Positions 31,801-42,979 of a DNA stretch of 64,000 nt are shown here, in pieces. A model generated the notes under the pieces. The model saw nothing but the letters and a program-made list of their open reading frames with translations, was not told the DNA's origin and ran no database searches. Both the position numbers and the translations under genes were made by a program. Source of the DNA: Pseudogymnoascus destructans (lineage: Eukaryota > Ascomycota > Leotiomycetes > Thelebolales > Thelebolaceae); the NCBI RefSeq assembly GCF_001641265.1, contig NW_020167522.1, forward strand, positions 372,001 through 436,000. Reading direction: 5' to 3'. How positions within the stretch are numbered: position 1 is the first letter of the stretch; each line of letters starts with the position of its first letter.

Positions 31801-32055
31801 TTCGCCGCACCGCCGGTGTACCCTGAGATGGGAATGAACTACCAAAACCAGGTCGGTGGCGGGATGGGGAGCGGGATGACTGGCCGCGAGATGCTGGAGC
31901 AAATGAAAGCTATTCGTGCTAGACAGGCGCAGCAGGGGGGGTGGGGAGGGCAGGTGATGTGGCAGGGGGGGATGGGGGGGATGCAGCAGCAGCAGCAGGG
32001 GGGGGTGGATATGGTGGAGAGGTGGAGGAGGAGTGTTATGCTTCCTGGGGCGTAG
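28840..32055 (+). CDS. large low-complexity fungal protein of unknown function
   Basis: A single open frame of 1071 residues from MPLEHPDIDDNDD. It is mostly disordered: an Asp/Asn-rich start, Pro-rich segment (PPPTAPPQPK), Ser/Thr-rich middle, PPPPPP run near 445, and a poly-Gln stretch of eight at about 970 (HLQQQQQQQQQRGAG). Legible blocks that may be conserved are SIGDSIRNAYEEVKKLDSRM (short coil), KRVSSFFGLGLGGGDKS, two copies of a QRRxRLL motif (LSQRRERLLGKGG, LGQRRRRLLAERE), FSLELLNQFGD, and GREMLEQMKAIRARQAQQ near the C-terminus. No catalytic or membrane domain is seen. A scaffold or regulatory role would be guesswork. High GC in the second half separates it from the AT-rich repeats upstream. 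Confidence 0.8.
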   Translation: MPLEHPDIDDNDDNGDNDGDGMSHRATATNTPPQLQFQPSPPPTAPPQPKSGAAPMHMLFMDPPTASHRDENREPTAASPIAAPLTTSGFLSNPNTTVRTLFSRSTHRSYDPIDGSHRDADGFSANTSPLLTTSEGSKGYDLASFRRRLHIDTTTSPARFEIDDNDDAVTAGTALLHEPVVRRASTRAVRVRHPTPGLQTLQGAYTANVVQLERSAEKLSMTSSIGDSIRNAYEEVKKLDSRMNSLRQSSLMSLVTDIPYEGVSTSTQLTSAVEVASPTFPTRDTSSSHSTTSTSILDVNNATRSGGYSPGGAVILGVRPRADSKTSKYGTRPEPEMEGRQLSEFVSSRNNSYLSSRNVSGAPSIAEKEEEAAVRRPLAVRNLSADDIDVDEEKTDIGLNKIVPDDSQSKMEQAQELFDDFDGQHYANMAGPSAPPPPPPLATEPRPDIQKRRDSSANTLSMARPKSYADPLTGQQMVFYPAPVPSMLMLPQKLSNRPSPAKREKRRTQAFSSLPPLALQSAPWLQDVVEGQTEHPEQVPDEVLDAEYLAQHHKQKVGGRRSTQDLLHMPEHLRANEYFEQPQPNQLVEIKEQSAVATLDNILDASAYAPVSAFTDHTYAGRLGAEVYGAHDPRSTRTKSQLVVPEAPKKRVSSFFGLGLGGGDKSDRARSSTVTSMLGLDKTPSYTAVAEDAHSPCLPPSPSNGLDGDGFDGDADPSAPPFPRERDHDDAYIGAPTTLLAELQLRKQHAKTRTQHPAQLAGSRSTLLELDAVALVESKARQQKRVTLAWQDPHPEEEEGDDDVPLGVLFPGQALQQLDRAARPMGLMERRELEDNEPLSQRRERLLGKGGLQREPLRRHTPEPGNATPEQAAEDANPLPNARPVSGAFSLELLNQFGDPSSPDVAPEGEEEEETLGQRRRRLLAEREAAAASAAGARPAPKQRRSMADILSAHPAASRGEYPHLAEHLQQQQQQQQQRGAGHRQSVFAAPPVYPEMGMNYQNQVGGGMGSGMTGREMLEQMKAIRARQAQQGGWGGQVMWQGGMGGMQQQQQGGVDMVERWRRSVMLPGA

Positions 32056-32502
32056 GTGGGGGGTGTGTGATATATGTGTGATGTGGTGGTTTTTTGCTGG
32101 GGCGGGTTTTGGGAGGGGGATAATATAGACGGGTTGGGTTGGTGCATTGCGTGGGTGGGATGTGGATAGGGTTTCGAGCGGATGTAATGTTTGTAATAGA
32201 GTAAAAATTAATATGGGAATACCTGTATCTGAACTACGGATCATGGTGTATGGTGGTAATGTTGGAGTTGGGTTTGGTGTGATTGTACAATTAATTATTG
32301 ATCATCTATGGGGTATATCTAGTCCCACCCATCCGCGGAGCCTCTTGTTGCTCCCGCTCATGATTATTTCGTGCAACGCCAGTAACCCATCCCATTCTCA
32401 TAACCAGAACACAATTATAGGTAAGTAAAGGGTATCCAAGCTCTCTCCGTTTATTCCGCGCCAGTGGTTGGTCTTCTCCCCGGTTTCGGTTCGGTCGTAT
32501 CA
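32056..32502. other. convergent 3' region
   Basis: Between the large low-complexity gene (plus) and the Dlt1-like gene (minus); G/T-rich just after the first stop. No gene seen. Confidence 0.5.
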
Positions 32503-33827
<1,325 letters not shown>

Positions 33828-34309
33828 GGTGTGGGCGAGTGGTGGTGCATTATTGGGGGGAAGTGGGAGGTGGGAGCATCGCAGGGTTGGTCCGGGGGTT
33901 GGAGGTCGCTGTCGCGGTCGAAGGTGAGGCTGGATGGGAGATTGGAGATGATGCTCGAGAGGGGAGGATAGGTGGTGATGGCGGGTGGGTATGCGTCGTC
34001 TTTGGTGGATATAGGGATGTGAGGTTCTAGACTCTAGGAGTGAGTATCCTATATCCAAGATAATAGAAATGCGCGGGTTGGTATTTCCATAGGGTGAGTT
34101 TGGAAAGGATTGGGCGGTGGTTTGGGTTGGGCATGCGTTGTTGTCGAGCTTCACAATTTGGTCCAGACCAAATATTGGATGACTAAGCCGACGTCGGCAG
34201 CGTAACGAACAATGATTAAATTTCAGCAGCATACTTTTCATACCTTCAGATATATAAATGCCTACATCACTCCCGTGATATCGTAAATCCCCCAAAACAA
34301 GGATAACTT
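33828..34309. other. Dlt1 upstream region and transposon junction
   Basis: GC-rich near the Dlt1-like start, becoming AT-rich toward the gypsy gag fragment. Open frames run upstream of the Dlt1-like start without a conserved block. No gene seen. Confidence 0.4.
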
Positions 34310-35053
34310 TGCTACCTTTTGGGCAGAGTTCCAGAGACTCACTGTTGAACTGGATTACTCAGAAGAGACCCTCATTGATGACCTCCGCCATAAGGTTAAT
34401 ATGAAGATGCAGACTGCTTTAATAGCAGAGATAAATCCAAGCTCTCTTCATGCCTTTGCACAAAAGTGCTTACTGATTGATCAGAATATCCAGCAACTTC
34501 AAATCCAAGATGCTCGCACTGTCCCTCGAGTTATTCAGCAAGCCTTTAAGCCACAAGACTTTCACAGTAAGGCTAAGCAGCCTACTACAAACCCACCTGC
34601 TGGCTTTAGACCACCAAGACTATATCGTGCACCACATCAGAACCCTGCAACTGAGAAGTTAATGCAGGAAGGCCGCTGCTTCCATTGCCAGCAAACTGGA
34701 CACCGAGCTTATGAATGTCCTACCAAGAATGCTCAAGTCCACGAAGTTAGCACTTATGATGCTCCACTTTGGGAAAAAGAATAACCTTCAGACAAGATGT
34801 CACTAAAGGTGTCATGACAGCCAGAATTGCAACTTCTTCCTCAAGCTTTGGATTAGATCCAGATACTCCATTCATAGTTACTTGTATGATAGGAAAATCA
34901 AAAATCAAAGCACAAGCTCTTATCGATACTGGAGCTACTGGAGGAAACTTTGTGAATGCTGTTGACGCAGAACGAATTTGTGAGATAGAAGGCATATCAC
35001 CAGTAGAGCTTTTAAAGCCACGCAGAGCTTTCTATAAGCGCGTTGAGCAGTAA
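34310..35053 (+). pseudogene. Ty3/gypsy gag and protease fragment
   Basis: Reads FWAEFQRLTVELDYSEETLI, a capsid-like segment, then a CCHC knuckle CFHCQQTGHRAYEC and, in the +1 frame from 34769, IARIATSSSS-like sequence and a retropepsin centre ALIDTGATGGNFV. Neither LTR nor reverse transcriptase is attached. It is cut at 35053, where inverted gag sequence begins. Confidence 0.75.
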
Positions 35054-35530
35054 AGCGACGGTCTGGATCACTGAAGACTCTGTCTAGGACTTCAAACATT
35101 TCCTCTACAGTTTGAAACTTGTTCTGAGTAGATCGAAGGCGTTGATTGATGTGAAAGGCTTGCTGAATAACTCGAGGGACAGTGCAAGCATCTTGGATCG
35201 AAGGCGTGGATTGATGTGAGAGGAGGCTCTGAGTAGATCGAAGGCGTGGATTGATGTGAGAGGAGGCTTTGCACATAACCCATCTGAAGGGCTGGAGTAG
35301 GAAAATGGTCAAGGTTCGCCTCGAGCTTCATCTTTATCTTAATGCTCCAATCGTCATAAGCTGGCTCTATTCCGTCTGTGAGAGTAGGAGGGTCTGGGAT
35401 CTTAGTAGATTTCTGGTGTGATTCTCTATTGCGAGTAGTGCTGCTTTTTGACTTCTCATTTTCAAGATATTTCACAACAGCAGCTTGTCCTGCCATTGTC
35501 TGCTCATGAGCTTGGATAACCTCTTGTAGC
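35054..35530 (-). pseudogene. rearranged gypsy gag N-terminal fragment
   Basis: The minus strand reads a gag start (KIPDPPTLTDGIEPAYDDWS, LEANLDHFPTPALQMGYVQS). From 35270 down to 35110 this breaks into two to three tandem copies of a roughly 40-bp unit (GTAGATCGAAGGCGTGGATT core). Inserted among them is an inverted copy of the segment found at 34505-34550 (CTCGAGTTATTCAGCAAG). It is a scrambled relic. Confidence 0.65.
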
Positions 35531-35599
35531 TGGCTGATATTGTCATCATATCCTTCTCCTCTCGACTCTTCTGGAGGGTAGTATTGTAGAGCTGGGTGA

Positions 35600-35928
35600 T
35601 GTCATACTGACATTCGTTGCACTCAGTTTGCTATCAAACTCAAGAGCAAACTTAGAAATCTCCTCCTCAAACCTACAAGTCACCATACATATCTTGGCTT
35701 ATCACACCAACAACAGAAGCAATACTACTCAACGATTGCTGCAAACTCTTCTACTACATCTGTTTATGCTACATACATCACGGCATATCATTTGGACACT
35801 CATTGAACAAGTTATTAAGAAAATCTCCTCCTTAAGGGGGTGGGCCAATACTACCACATGGCATATCTCTACCAACTAGAGGCCTAGGAACATGAACGAT
35901 AGCTCTAGAAGCTTCTACAACCCTCTAT
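35600..35928 (-). repeat. LTR family A fragment
   Basis: Matches the 3' third of family A (complement ends GTCAGTATGACA). It stops at about 35928, exactly where the truncated gypsy pol starts, so the pol element was cut at this junction. Confidence 0.8.
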
Positions 35929-38238
35929 AAAGTGTCCAGCTAAGGGGTCGTCATGCCAAATCTTGAAGATTTCCATACGTACTGCCTGATTAGGAGGCAC
36001 GTAGGCCGCTCCCTTAAAGCGTAGGATGCCTGCATCGTCTACTCTCCAGCCTGAAGAGCCCTTCGCTCGCACCGACCCCACGTCCTTGGCCCTGTGAACA
36101 GCGAGCTCGTCAGCCGCCTGAAGGGTTTTGATCAAGTCCGCCAAGGGTTCGGTCGTGGCGCTATAGGCGCTCTCTCCCTGAGCCATAGCTGCTACCATGA
36201 CTCGAGGGACAACGAGACCTGGACTCTTGGTGTCCTTATTTCGGTCTTTGCCCGATGTGACGCCTACTTCTTGTAGGTCAGCCACTACCCGCCTGATCTG
36301 CGGGGCTTCTCCTGCCTGTATGGCTTTCTGGAGCTTGCTCTGAAGGGTAGGCAACATAACGTTCTGGCTACCCTTCTCTTCCTCGTAGTCTGGTCTTCTC
36401 GACGGCCCGTCTGCAGGATTCGTCTTTCCAGCCCGATAGGATATGTGGAAATCGTAGGCTGACAATGCCTGTGCCCACCGCGCTTGCCTCCTTGTGAGGG
36501 CGGTGGTTTCCATGAAATATTTCAGGTTGTTGTGGTCCGTCAGGACCTCAACTGGGTGTTGGCTACCCTCTAGGTAATGCCTCCACTGTTCGAAGGATCT
36601 CACGATCGCCAGGAGCTCCTGGTCGTGGACCTTGTAGTTCAATTCGGCCGGTTCCAGCTTCTTGCTGTAGAACGTGACTGGGTGCCATACGCCCTTTCCT
36701 TCGAGCTGGTCTACAAACTGGGACAGGTTTCCAGCAAGGCCAAAGCCAGAGGAGTCCGTCTCCAGCCTGATTCTGCGGCTTGGATCGAAGTGGACCAGCG
36801 TTGGGGCTGTAGTGAAGGCTTCCTTCAAGCGGTCGAACGCGCCCTGCTGTTCTACGCCCCAGATAAAGGGTCCTGTTGGCTTTCCTGCCTTGGCCCCCTT
36901 CATGAGGCCAGTCAATGGGGCCACAACAGAGGAGTATTGCTCAATAAAGCGCCGGTAGAAGTTGGCGAAGCCGAGGAATACCTGGACCTCTCGGTGGGTC
37001 CTTGGTATAGGCCACTCAGCTATCGCAGCAACCCGGTCGCTCTCCATGGCAACCCCTTCTGTTGTGACGATATACCCAAGGAAGCTTACCTTCTTGGTAT
37101 TGAACTCGCACTTCGAGAGCTTCACGTATAGGTTCGCCTCACGTAGGCGTCCTAACACCTCCCGTACGTGGTTGGTGTGATCCTCCTCCCTCTGAGAGTA
37201 AATAAGGATATCGTCTAGGTATACGACACATATAATGTCTACGAGCCCTTCGAGAGTCTCATTCATATAGGCTTGGAACGTGGCAGGCACGTTGTCCAAG
37301 CCAAAAGGCATCACTTTGTACTCAAAGTGTCCGTAGCGAGTACGGAAGGCAGTCTTCCACTCGTCGCCTGGGCGAATACGGATCCTATGGTAGGCATTCC
37401 GGATGTCGAGCTTGGTGAAGCTCCTCGCTCCCTGGAGTCTATCTAGGGTCTCCGTGATCAACGGCAATGGGTGTCTATTCTTCACTGTGATGTTATTCAG
37501 ATCCCTGTAGTCTACACAAAGGCGTAGGCTGCCGTCCTTCTTCTGGACAAACAGAATAGGCGCACCTGCTGGGCTCACGCTCCGTTGGATCCAGCCCTTC
37601 GTCTCGCTCGATTGGAGGTATTCGCGGAGCGTGGCCAGTTCTGTCTCGGAAAGGTTGTATACTGGACCGTAGGGTGGTTCCTGGGTTCCAGTATCGATAC
37701 CATGGGTCTTCCTACCTAGTTCGGGTAGGTCTTCTGCCCGCTCCTCGGAGAAGACATCAGCGTACTCCTCGTACTCTCTTGGGCACTGGGTGGACGATGC
37801 TTCTTCTGAGGTCAGGGCCAGGACAAAGGCGGCATCGCCTTCGTCTAGGCCCTCTATATCCGCAACTACTGCCTTCGCTATATCGAAGGGGTGGCGCCAG
37901 ATCTGGGTCCGCCAATCAATCTGGGGGTTGACCTGTACAATCCAGTCCATTCCAAGGATAATATCCACCCCTGGGGTGTCCATGGAAAGGAGCGTCTGGT
38001 TGACGGTCGACTCCCTTCGAAAGTGGTCCTGGGCCCTAACTTTTGTGGTTGCTGTCCCGTATATGACGACTTCTTTGCCGTCGACAGCCTTCACTCGGGG
38101 TGGGCCTTTGTCTCGGCACTCGAGGCCTACGTCCTTCGCAAAAAGAGGGTGGATCGTCGATGCGTCCGACCCTGAATCGAGGAGGGCCTTGGCCTTGTGC
38201 CAGGTCGGCCCTACCTGTAGCTCCACGTCGATTTCCAT
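35929..38238 (-). pseudogene. gypsy pol (protease, reverse transcriptase, RNase H), truncated
   Basis: About 770 codons open. Protease: ALLDSGSDASTIH. Reverse transcriptase: PILFVQKKDGSLRLCVDYRD, KLDIRNAYHRIRI, MPFGLDNVPATFQAYMNETL and VYLDDILIYS (YLDD active site). RNase H: LETDSSGFGLAG, HDQELLAIVRSFEQWRHYLE, VLTDHNNLKYF, then RPDYEEE. The reading ends in the integrase N-terminal region (IFKIWHDDPLAGHFI) at the junction with the LTR A fragment. The catalytic residues shown are intact, but without an integrase core the product cannot support transposition. Confidence 0.9.
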
Positions 38239-38277
38239 CCTTTTTCTAGGCGTAAGTCGTGGAGCTCCGGCTGGGAG

Positions 38278-39541
38278 TCACTCCTTCTTCTGGATATCCA
38301 GTTTCCTCACCCCAAGGCCTGTATATTGGCCCTGGCTACGGCATTCCTTCGCGAAATGGCCTGCCTTGCCACAGTTGTAGCAGCTCCCGCTTGGAGCTGG
38401 CCTTGGGTCCCTGCTCTGGGTAGGTGTCTGCCCTCTTGTTGTAGGCTGGTCTAGATTCCGGCGTCTGTTCCAGGGAAGGGTTCTCTCTCCTGGGGTGGTG
38501 GACCGAGATCCCCGGTTGCTGCTGAAACTGCCCCTTCGGTTCGGGAAGTTGCCCCGAGGGGAGCTTCTTCCCTCCTTAGGCTTGTCTGAGGTAGGAGCCT
38601 TCTCTGTGACCCAACGGTTGGTCATTTCCAGCATCGCTAGGATATTGACGACAGCCTCCCTGTGGGTGGAGGAACGCTCGGCGTACCCTCCCTCAAGGAG
38701 CCGCTGCCTCATATCTGGGTGGATCTTCGTCAGGAGGTGGGTGGTCCTTTGGGACTCGGTATATGGTTCTATTTCCCGTTCCAATTCCTCAAGGTACGTG
38801 ATGAACTTACGGATACCCTGTCCCTTGCGCTGGTGGGCACCGTTATACTTAAGGGCCACAATACGCTGTCGGTTGGCTGGGTCAACGTGGAGGTTGCGGA
38901 GGAACTCCTCGAACCCAGCGATATCCAAGGAGTCTGCGAAGCCCTCATCCTGGGAGGCGCAGCGGTTGTCCCATTTCTTTATAGGGTCACCCTCGAGGTA
39001 TTGGGCTGCAAAGGCCACCTTGGATTGTTCGGTCGGAAACATCCTAGGCTGGTACCGGAAGGAGGCGCGGATTGAGGCCATGAATTCGTTGAGCTCCCTA
39101 GCCGACTCGCCCTTGTAGACCTTGGGGTCCTTGACCCTTCCCAAGGGTCTGTGGGCTGGCGTCATCTCTGTCGACAGAGTAGAGGCTGTTTCCTGGGCTT
39201 CCTCGTCCGGAGGATTCTCCCACTCTTCCTCGCTGTCCTGGTGTCGCCTCTTCCAGCTTTCCTCTCGTATCCGGGCCTGCCTTTCCGCGAAGAGCCTCAC
39301 TTCTTCGGGGTAGGCGCTATAGTCTTCGCCGTGCGACTGTCAGAATACTTGGAGGGCCTCTTCCATGGTGTTGAAGTAGGCCTTTTCCTCATCTATTCGT
39401 CTCCAGAGGCTAGCCAGCTTCGAGGCCATCTCCTCTCTTGGGCTGTCAGCTTCCTGTGCTATAGGCCTCGGGGAAGGTTCTGTTGGTTCCGTCGAGGGTG
39501 TCGCTCCTCCGGAGGTCGCCCGGGTAATCCTCTTTTCATCC
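38278..39541 (-). pseudogene. gypsy gag with CCHC knuckle
   Basis: Reads EEMASKLASLWRRIDEEKAY upstream, an in-frame TGA near 39340, then LFAERQARIREESWKRRH, FMASIRASFRYQPRMFPTEQ, KWDNRCASQDEGFADSLDIA and CYNCGKAGHFAKEC. It ends KLDIQKKE-TGA at 38280-38278. The pol ATG follows in the same frame after 39 further open nucleotides. The upstream TGA suggests the copy is already damaged. Confidence 0.8.
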
Positions 39542-39601
39542 TAATCTGGTAGGCTGAATATAGGTTGAGTCAATAGAATTGTAAAGGCGTAGGGCCCAGG
39601 G

Positions 39602-39893
39602 TGTCACGGGAGTTCAGGGAACCAGGTCAGGAGGCAGGAAGTAAGGGTTATATTGGTGTGAAGCACAATAGGTCTACGCTGATACAGCGACTATTGACTG
39701 GAGGCCTCACTCCGAGCCTCCAGCCCCTTATATACAGGAACCCGTAGGCCCTAATTTACCGAGCCCGCCAGGTCCACTGTAAGAGCGTGACACCTCACGT
39801 GCCCTCACGTGAGGGCCGCCTTACAGCTAAGGTGTGTATATAATAGCTTAAGCCCCTAAGGACGCCCCCTTGTCAGCTAGGTAAGGAATTACA
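39602..39893 (-). repeat. 5' LTR of gypsy 1 (family D)
   Basis: 292 bp; on the element strand it starts TGTAATTCCTTACC and ends CCCGTGACA. A TGGGCCCTACGC segment immediately inside may be the primer-binding site. It contains a CACGTGCCCTCACGTG palindromic stretch at about 39796. Confidence 0.75.
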
Positions 39894-39949
39894 CTGATTG
39901 CTCGCTTAGCCCACCCAACTAGCAAGTTAATCAAAACCCATTAACTAGG

Positions 39950-40440
39950 GAGCTGGAATACTCTTGTAATGATGTACAGTTATGCTCATGCTACATCCTA
40001 CTAAGCCAAAAAGACTACAGTATTCTAGCTCGCCTAGAATACATGTAACACACTTTATATACCACATGTACTATAACAGCAGCACCCTGTTACATACTCA
40101 TCCTAATGGGCATTCCTAGCCTGCTAGGAAGCAATGCAAGTCTTTGACATTAGAATCTGCTAGTCTCCTAGACATACTAGTATAGAGGGCAATAAAGCAG
40201 CACACAAGCTGGCTGACCTTAGGGCTATAGCACCGGCACTAGATACCTTGACTCTAGCCTTACAACCAACTGTTAGTAGAATCCGCTTAGTCTTTAGGGA
40301 ACTCCGTACAGAAGCACAGCAGTCCTAGTGGACCTAGCGTAGCACTAAGCTCTCCACCTAGTACAAGTAATGGAACCTTAGCTACTAGGTGAAATCACCA
40401 CTAGAGCTCGACCTCCCTAGGGCCACACTCTATAGGCTCC
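39950..40440 (+). mobile_element. RIP-degraded LINE, RNase H region
   Basis: With TAG read as Gln or Trp, the plus strand gives HTSIEGNKAAHKLADL near 40185, the RNase H block of Tad/I-type LINEs. It continues to STKLST and YK. The segment 39960-40090 is matched in inverted orientation at 50131-50260 in another LINE relic. Confidence 0.65.
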
Positions 40441-40628
40441 TTGCAATACGCTCCACCTATGGCAACTTCTCTTAGTACCACACAAAATTCGCTCATAAGG
40501 ACGTCTAACTACTCTGTGTTACGACGGAACAAGAAGGCTGGCCAACTACAGGACAGGAAGGAGGGAGGTCGCATGAGACCGGCCCTGGTACCTGGAGGGG
40601 CAGCGGGGAATAGTAGTTCTGAAAGTAT

Positions 40629-40993
40629 CACGTGACGGACTCGCAGGATGATGAGAAGAGTCCTAAGAGTCCAGGACTCCGAGGACTCGAGTGAGTTCCC
40701 AGGAGTCCACTAGGCACGTGATGGACTCGCAGGATGATGAGAAGAGTCCTAAGAGTCCAGGACTCTGAGGACTCGAGTGAGTTCCCAAGAGTCCACTAGG
40801 CACGACGCCACTATATAAGTAGATAGTATTTCCTTAGATAGGAGCTTCGTGCTCAACTCAATACAGTATTTGTTATATACTAGTAACGTGTTACTTGAAG
40901 CCTTTGTGTCTGATCCCCTGCCTCCTCTGATAAGTAAACCTTTACGCAAGAGAACCTCTGTGTCTTCTATCGTTTAGAAGTCAGCGTTACACT
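40629..40993 (+). repeat. LTR family B copy with two 86-bp tandem units
   Basis: Two direct copies of an 86-bp unit (40629-40714 and 40715-40800), each starting CACGTGAYGGACTCGCAGG, lead into the family B core with TATATAAGTAGATAGTATTT and end near CAGCGTTACA. The 5' limit of the LTR is not certain. It separates LINE RNase H sequence from LINE ORF1-like sequence. Confidence 0.6.
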
Positions 40994-41099
40994 CTGCTCC
41001 TATAGCCGCCACAAGACCCTAGACGGCATCGTGCACTATAGAAAGACCACTACCACATCTACATTTCGCTACTAGCCCTAGTGACTAGCAGCACCACTA

Positions 41100-41830
41100 G
41101 ACAACAATGCCATAGGCCTCAATACCTTTCATGCCTAATGGCTAAACCAGCAGACTTCGCAGCACTCCTCTAGGTCATAGAGTTCTATACAAAAATCTAC
41201 ACCTACTAGGCTAGCCTAGCACAACTTACCCCTATATAGCCTAAGAAAGCTACAGCTTCTACTAGCCCTATAGGGTTCTAGGTTAATGTGACATAGTCCT
41301 AGAGAATATCTACTCTATATTTTCGCAAACTAGCAGTATGGGTCTAGGTCAAACACCCTTACACTCCCTTTAACAACTTTGTTTAAAGACATCTATTCCT
41401 AATTTTTCCTACTATGTTACCACCTACTACTAAGCTACAGAGCTGCAACTCCATAGCAAGGCTGTAGGGCACACTACACACCACACTTGCAGTAGCTCAT
41501 AACATCAGACCAACTAGTCCTACATACACCCCCTTTTAGGAGAACCTCTAAGGCACTGCCCTCTACTAGCAAACCTAACACCATCAAAACTAGCAGGGAA
41601 GGCGCTTAGTCAATGGGCCTTACAGCCATGTAAACATGCAAGAACTACTCTCTAAGGTCATACTCTATACATAAACCCATAGCTTAGCACGTCCCTATAC
41701 CCTTTAGGAGGTCTTAGGGCTGCGGGTTACACCTATGTCCCACTAGACGTAAATAAATATCATCATCTTCATCATCACGATGGAATGCAAGAGCCCGGGT
41801 CACTTATACCGTGTCTGTAAGTGCCCTAAA
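41100..41830 (+). mobile_element. RIP-degraded LINE, ORF1-like region
   Basis: Plus-strand text full of TAG where Gln or Trp is expected, e.g. around 41220-41400 (LAQLTPI, PKKATASTSPIGF, VKHPYTPFNNF). Near 41780 a knuckle-like ECKSPGHLYRVCKC is legible. These are traces of a gag-like ORF1. The assignment is tentative. Confidence 0.5.
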
Positions 41831-42979
41831 TTTTGACAAGTTGAGTGTTAGGTGATCCACCTAAGCACATTCTAGATGACAGGATATTTCTGCTCAAAGT
41901 CTTAAAGAAATGTTAACTTTTGGAAAATTTTGGAAGAAGTGGAAATTGACGAGATACAAGGCATGCCCCCTGTTAAAACACTACAACTTAGTTCTACCCT
42001 TATAAATTATGTAGGTGTTGAACGTCACGAGAATCCTAGCACCTCCTGAATATGATGTACATGTACAGTTTCTAGAGGCGCATCTGATTGTTAAGGAGTT
42101 TGTTTCTGCCTAAGGTAGTACATACATCCATTAAAGATCATTGGAAATCACACAGGCCACCCTCAATTCAGAGTCATTCTTTGAGTATTTCAGAAAGGTT
42201 AGCTCACCCGGACCCCATAGCAAGATGAGCTACTAATCGTCCTACGCAGACTTTTATAGACACTCTCACTTATGATTATTATAGCATGACGTCTGACTTT
42301 CGGACAGACTATAAAGTCAAATTCAATCAGAAGCCTTATATTAGCCCACCTACCTAATGGATATGATGAATGCGCTGGATATTTTCCGTTTCATTCTAAT
42401 TAGTACATAGAGCACGGCTCATCAGTCACTAAGACGGAGGAGACAAGCCTAAGAAGAGATTGAAACACCCACAACGAGTGGTTTTGGAGCCATGAGGCTC
42501 GTCGATTTAGTTGGAGATTTGGGGCCGGTTAACGATGAGGGTGGTCAACCAATCATTATTTTAGTACATATACACTACAGATATAAGTATCGGATTATCT
42601 AGAACCGAGATTTATATACTTAACATGCATGAAAACTGTTTGCGTTGGAATTGGCTTTTCCAAGCGCACTACAGTATGTATAAGTTACCCCACATTCCCC
42701 AAATAAGTGGATCGACCTGCCGGCCACAAGCTTATTGTCAGTCTAGTCCGAAAACGTCGTCATCAGCCGTTTTCCAACTACGTAAGTAGGAAATATCTTA
42801 TGAGGTTATTTATTATCTAAAGGTCTTTCTCAACTTACTCTATCATTCAGTGATTTAAGTGGTACCTTGCTAGACTTCTCAAATATATGTCTGCATAGCT
42901 CTTGGTCACGTACACATAGACACAAGTACCCGAGATCTCACATTGGACGGATTCAGACCATTACCCATTGGACTGGAAA
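41831..42979. other. intergenic region upstream of the trehalose phosphorylase gene
   Basis: About 1.1 kb without a recognisable gene; moderately AT-rich and lacking the TAG bias of the preceding relic. It presumably includes the promoter. I see no repeat or RNA structure that I can name. Confidence 0.45.

Larger units (their letters stand above)
35929..39893 (-). mobile_element. Ty3/gypsy retrotransposon 1, 3'-truncated
   Basis: From right to left: 5' LTR (39893-39602), gag (to 38278), and pol up to the start of the integrase zinc-binding region at 35929. The integrase core and 3' LTR are gone. Large parts remain open, so RIP damage is light compared with the LINE relics nearby. Confidence 0.85.
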
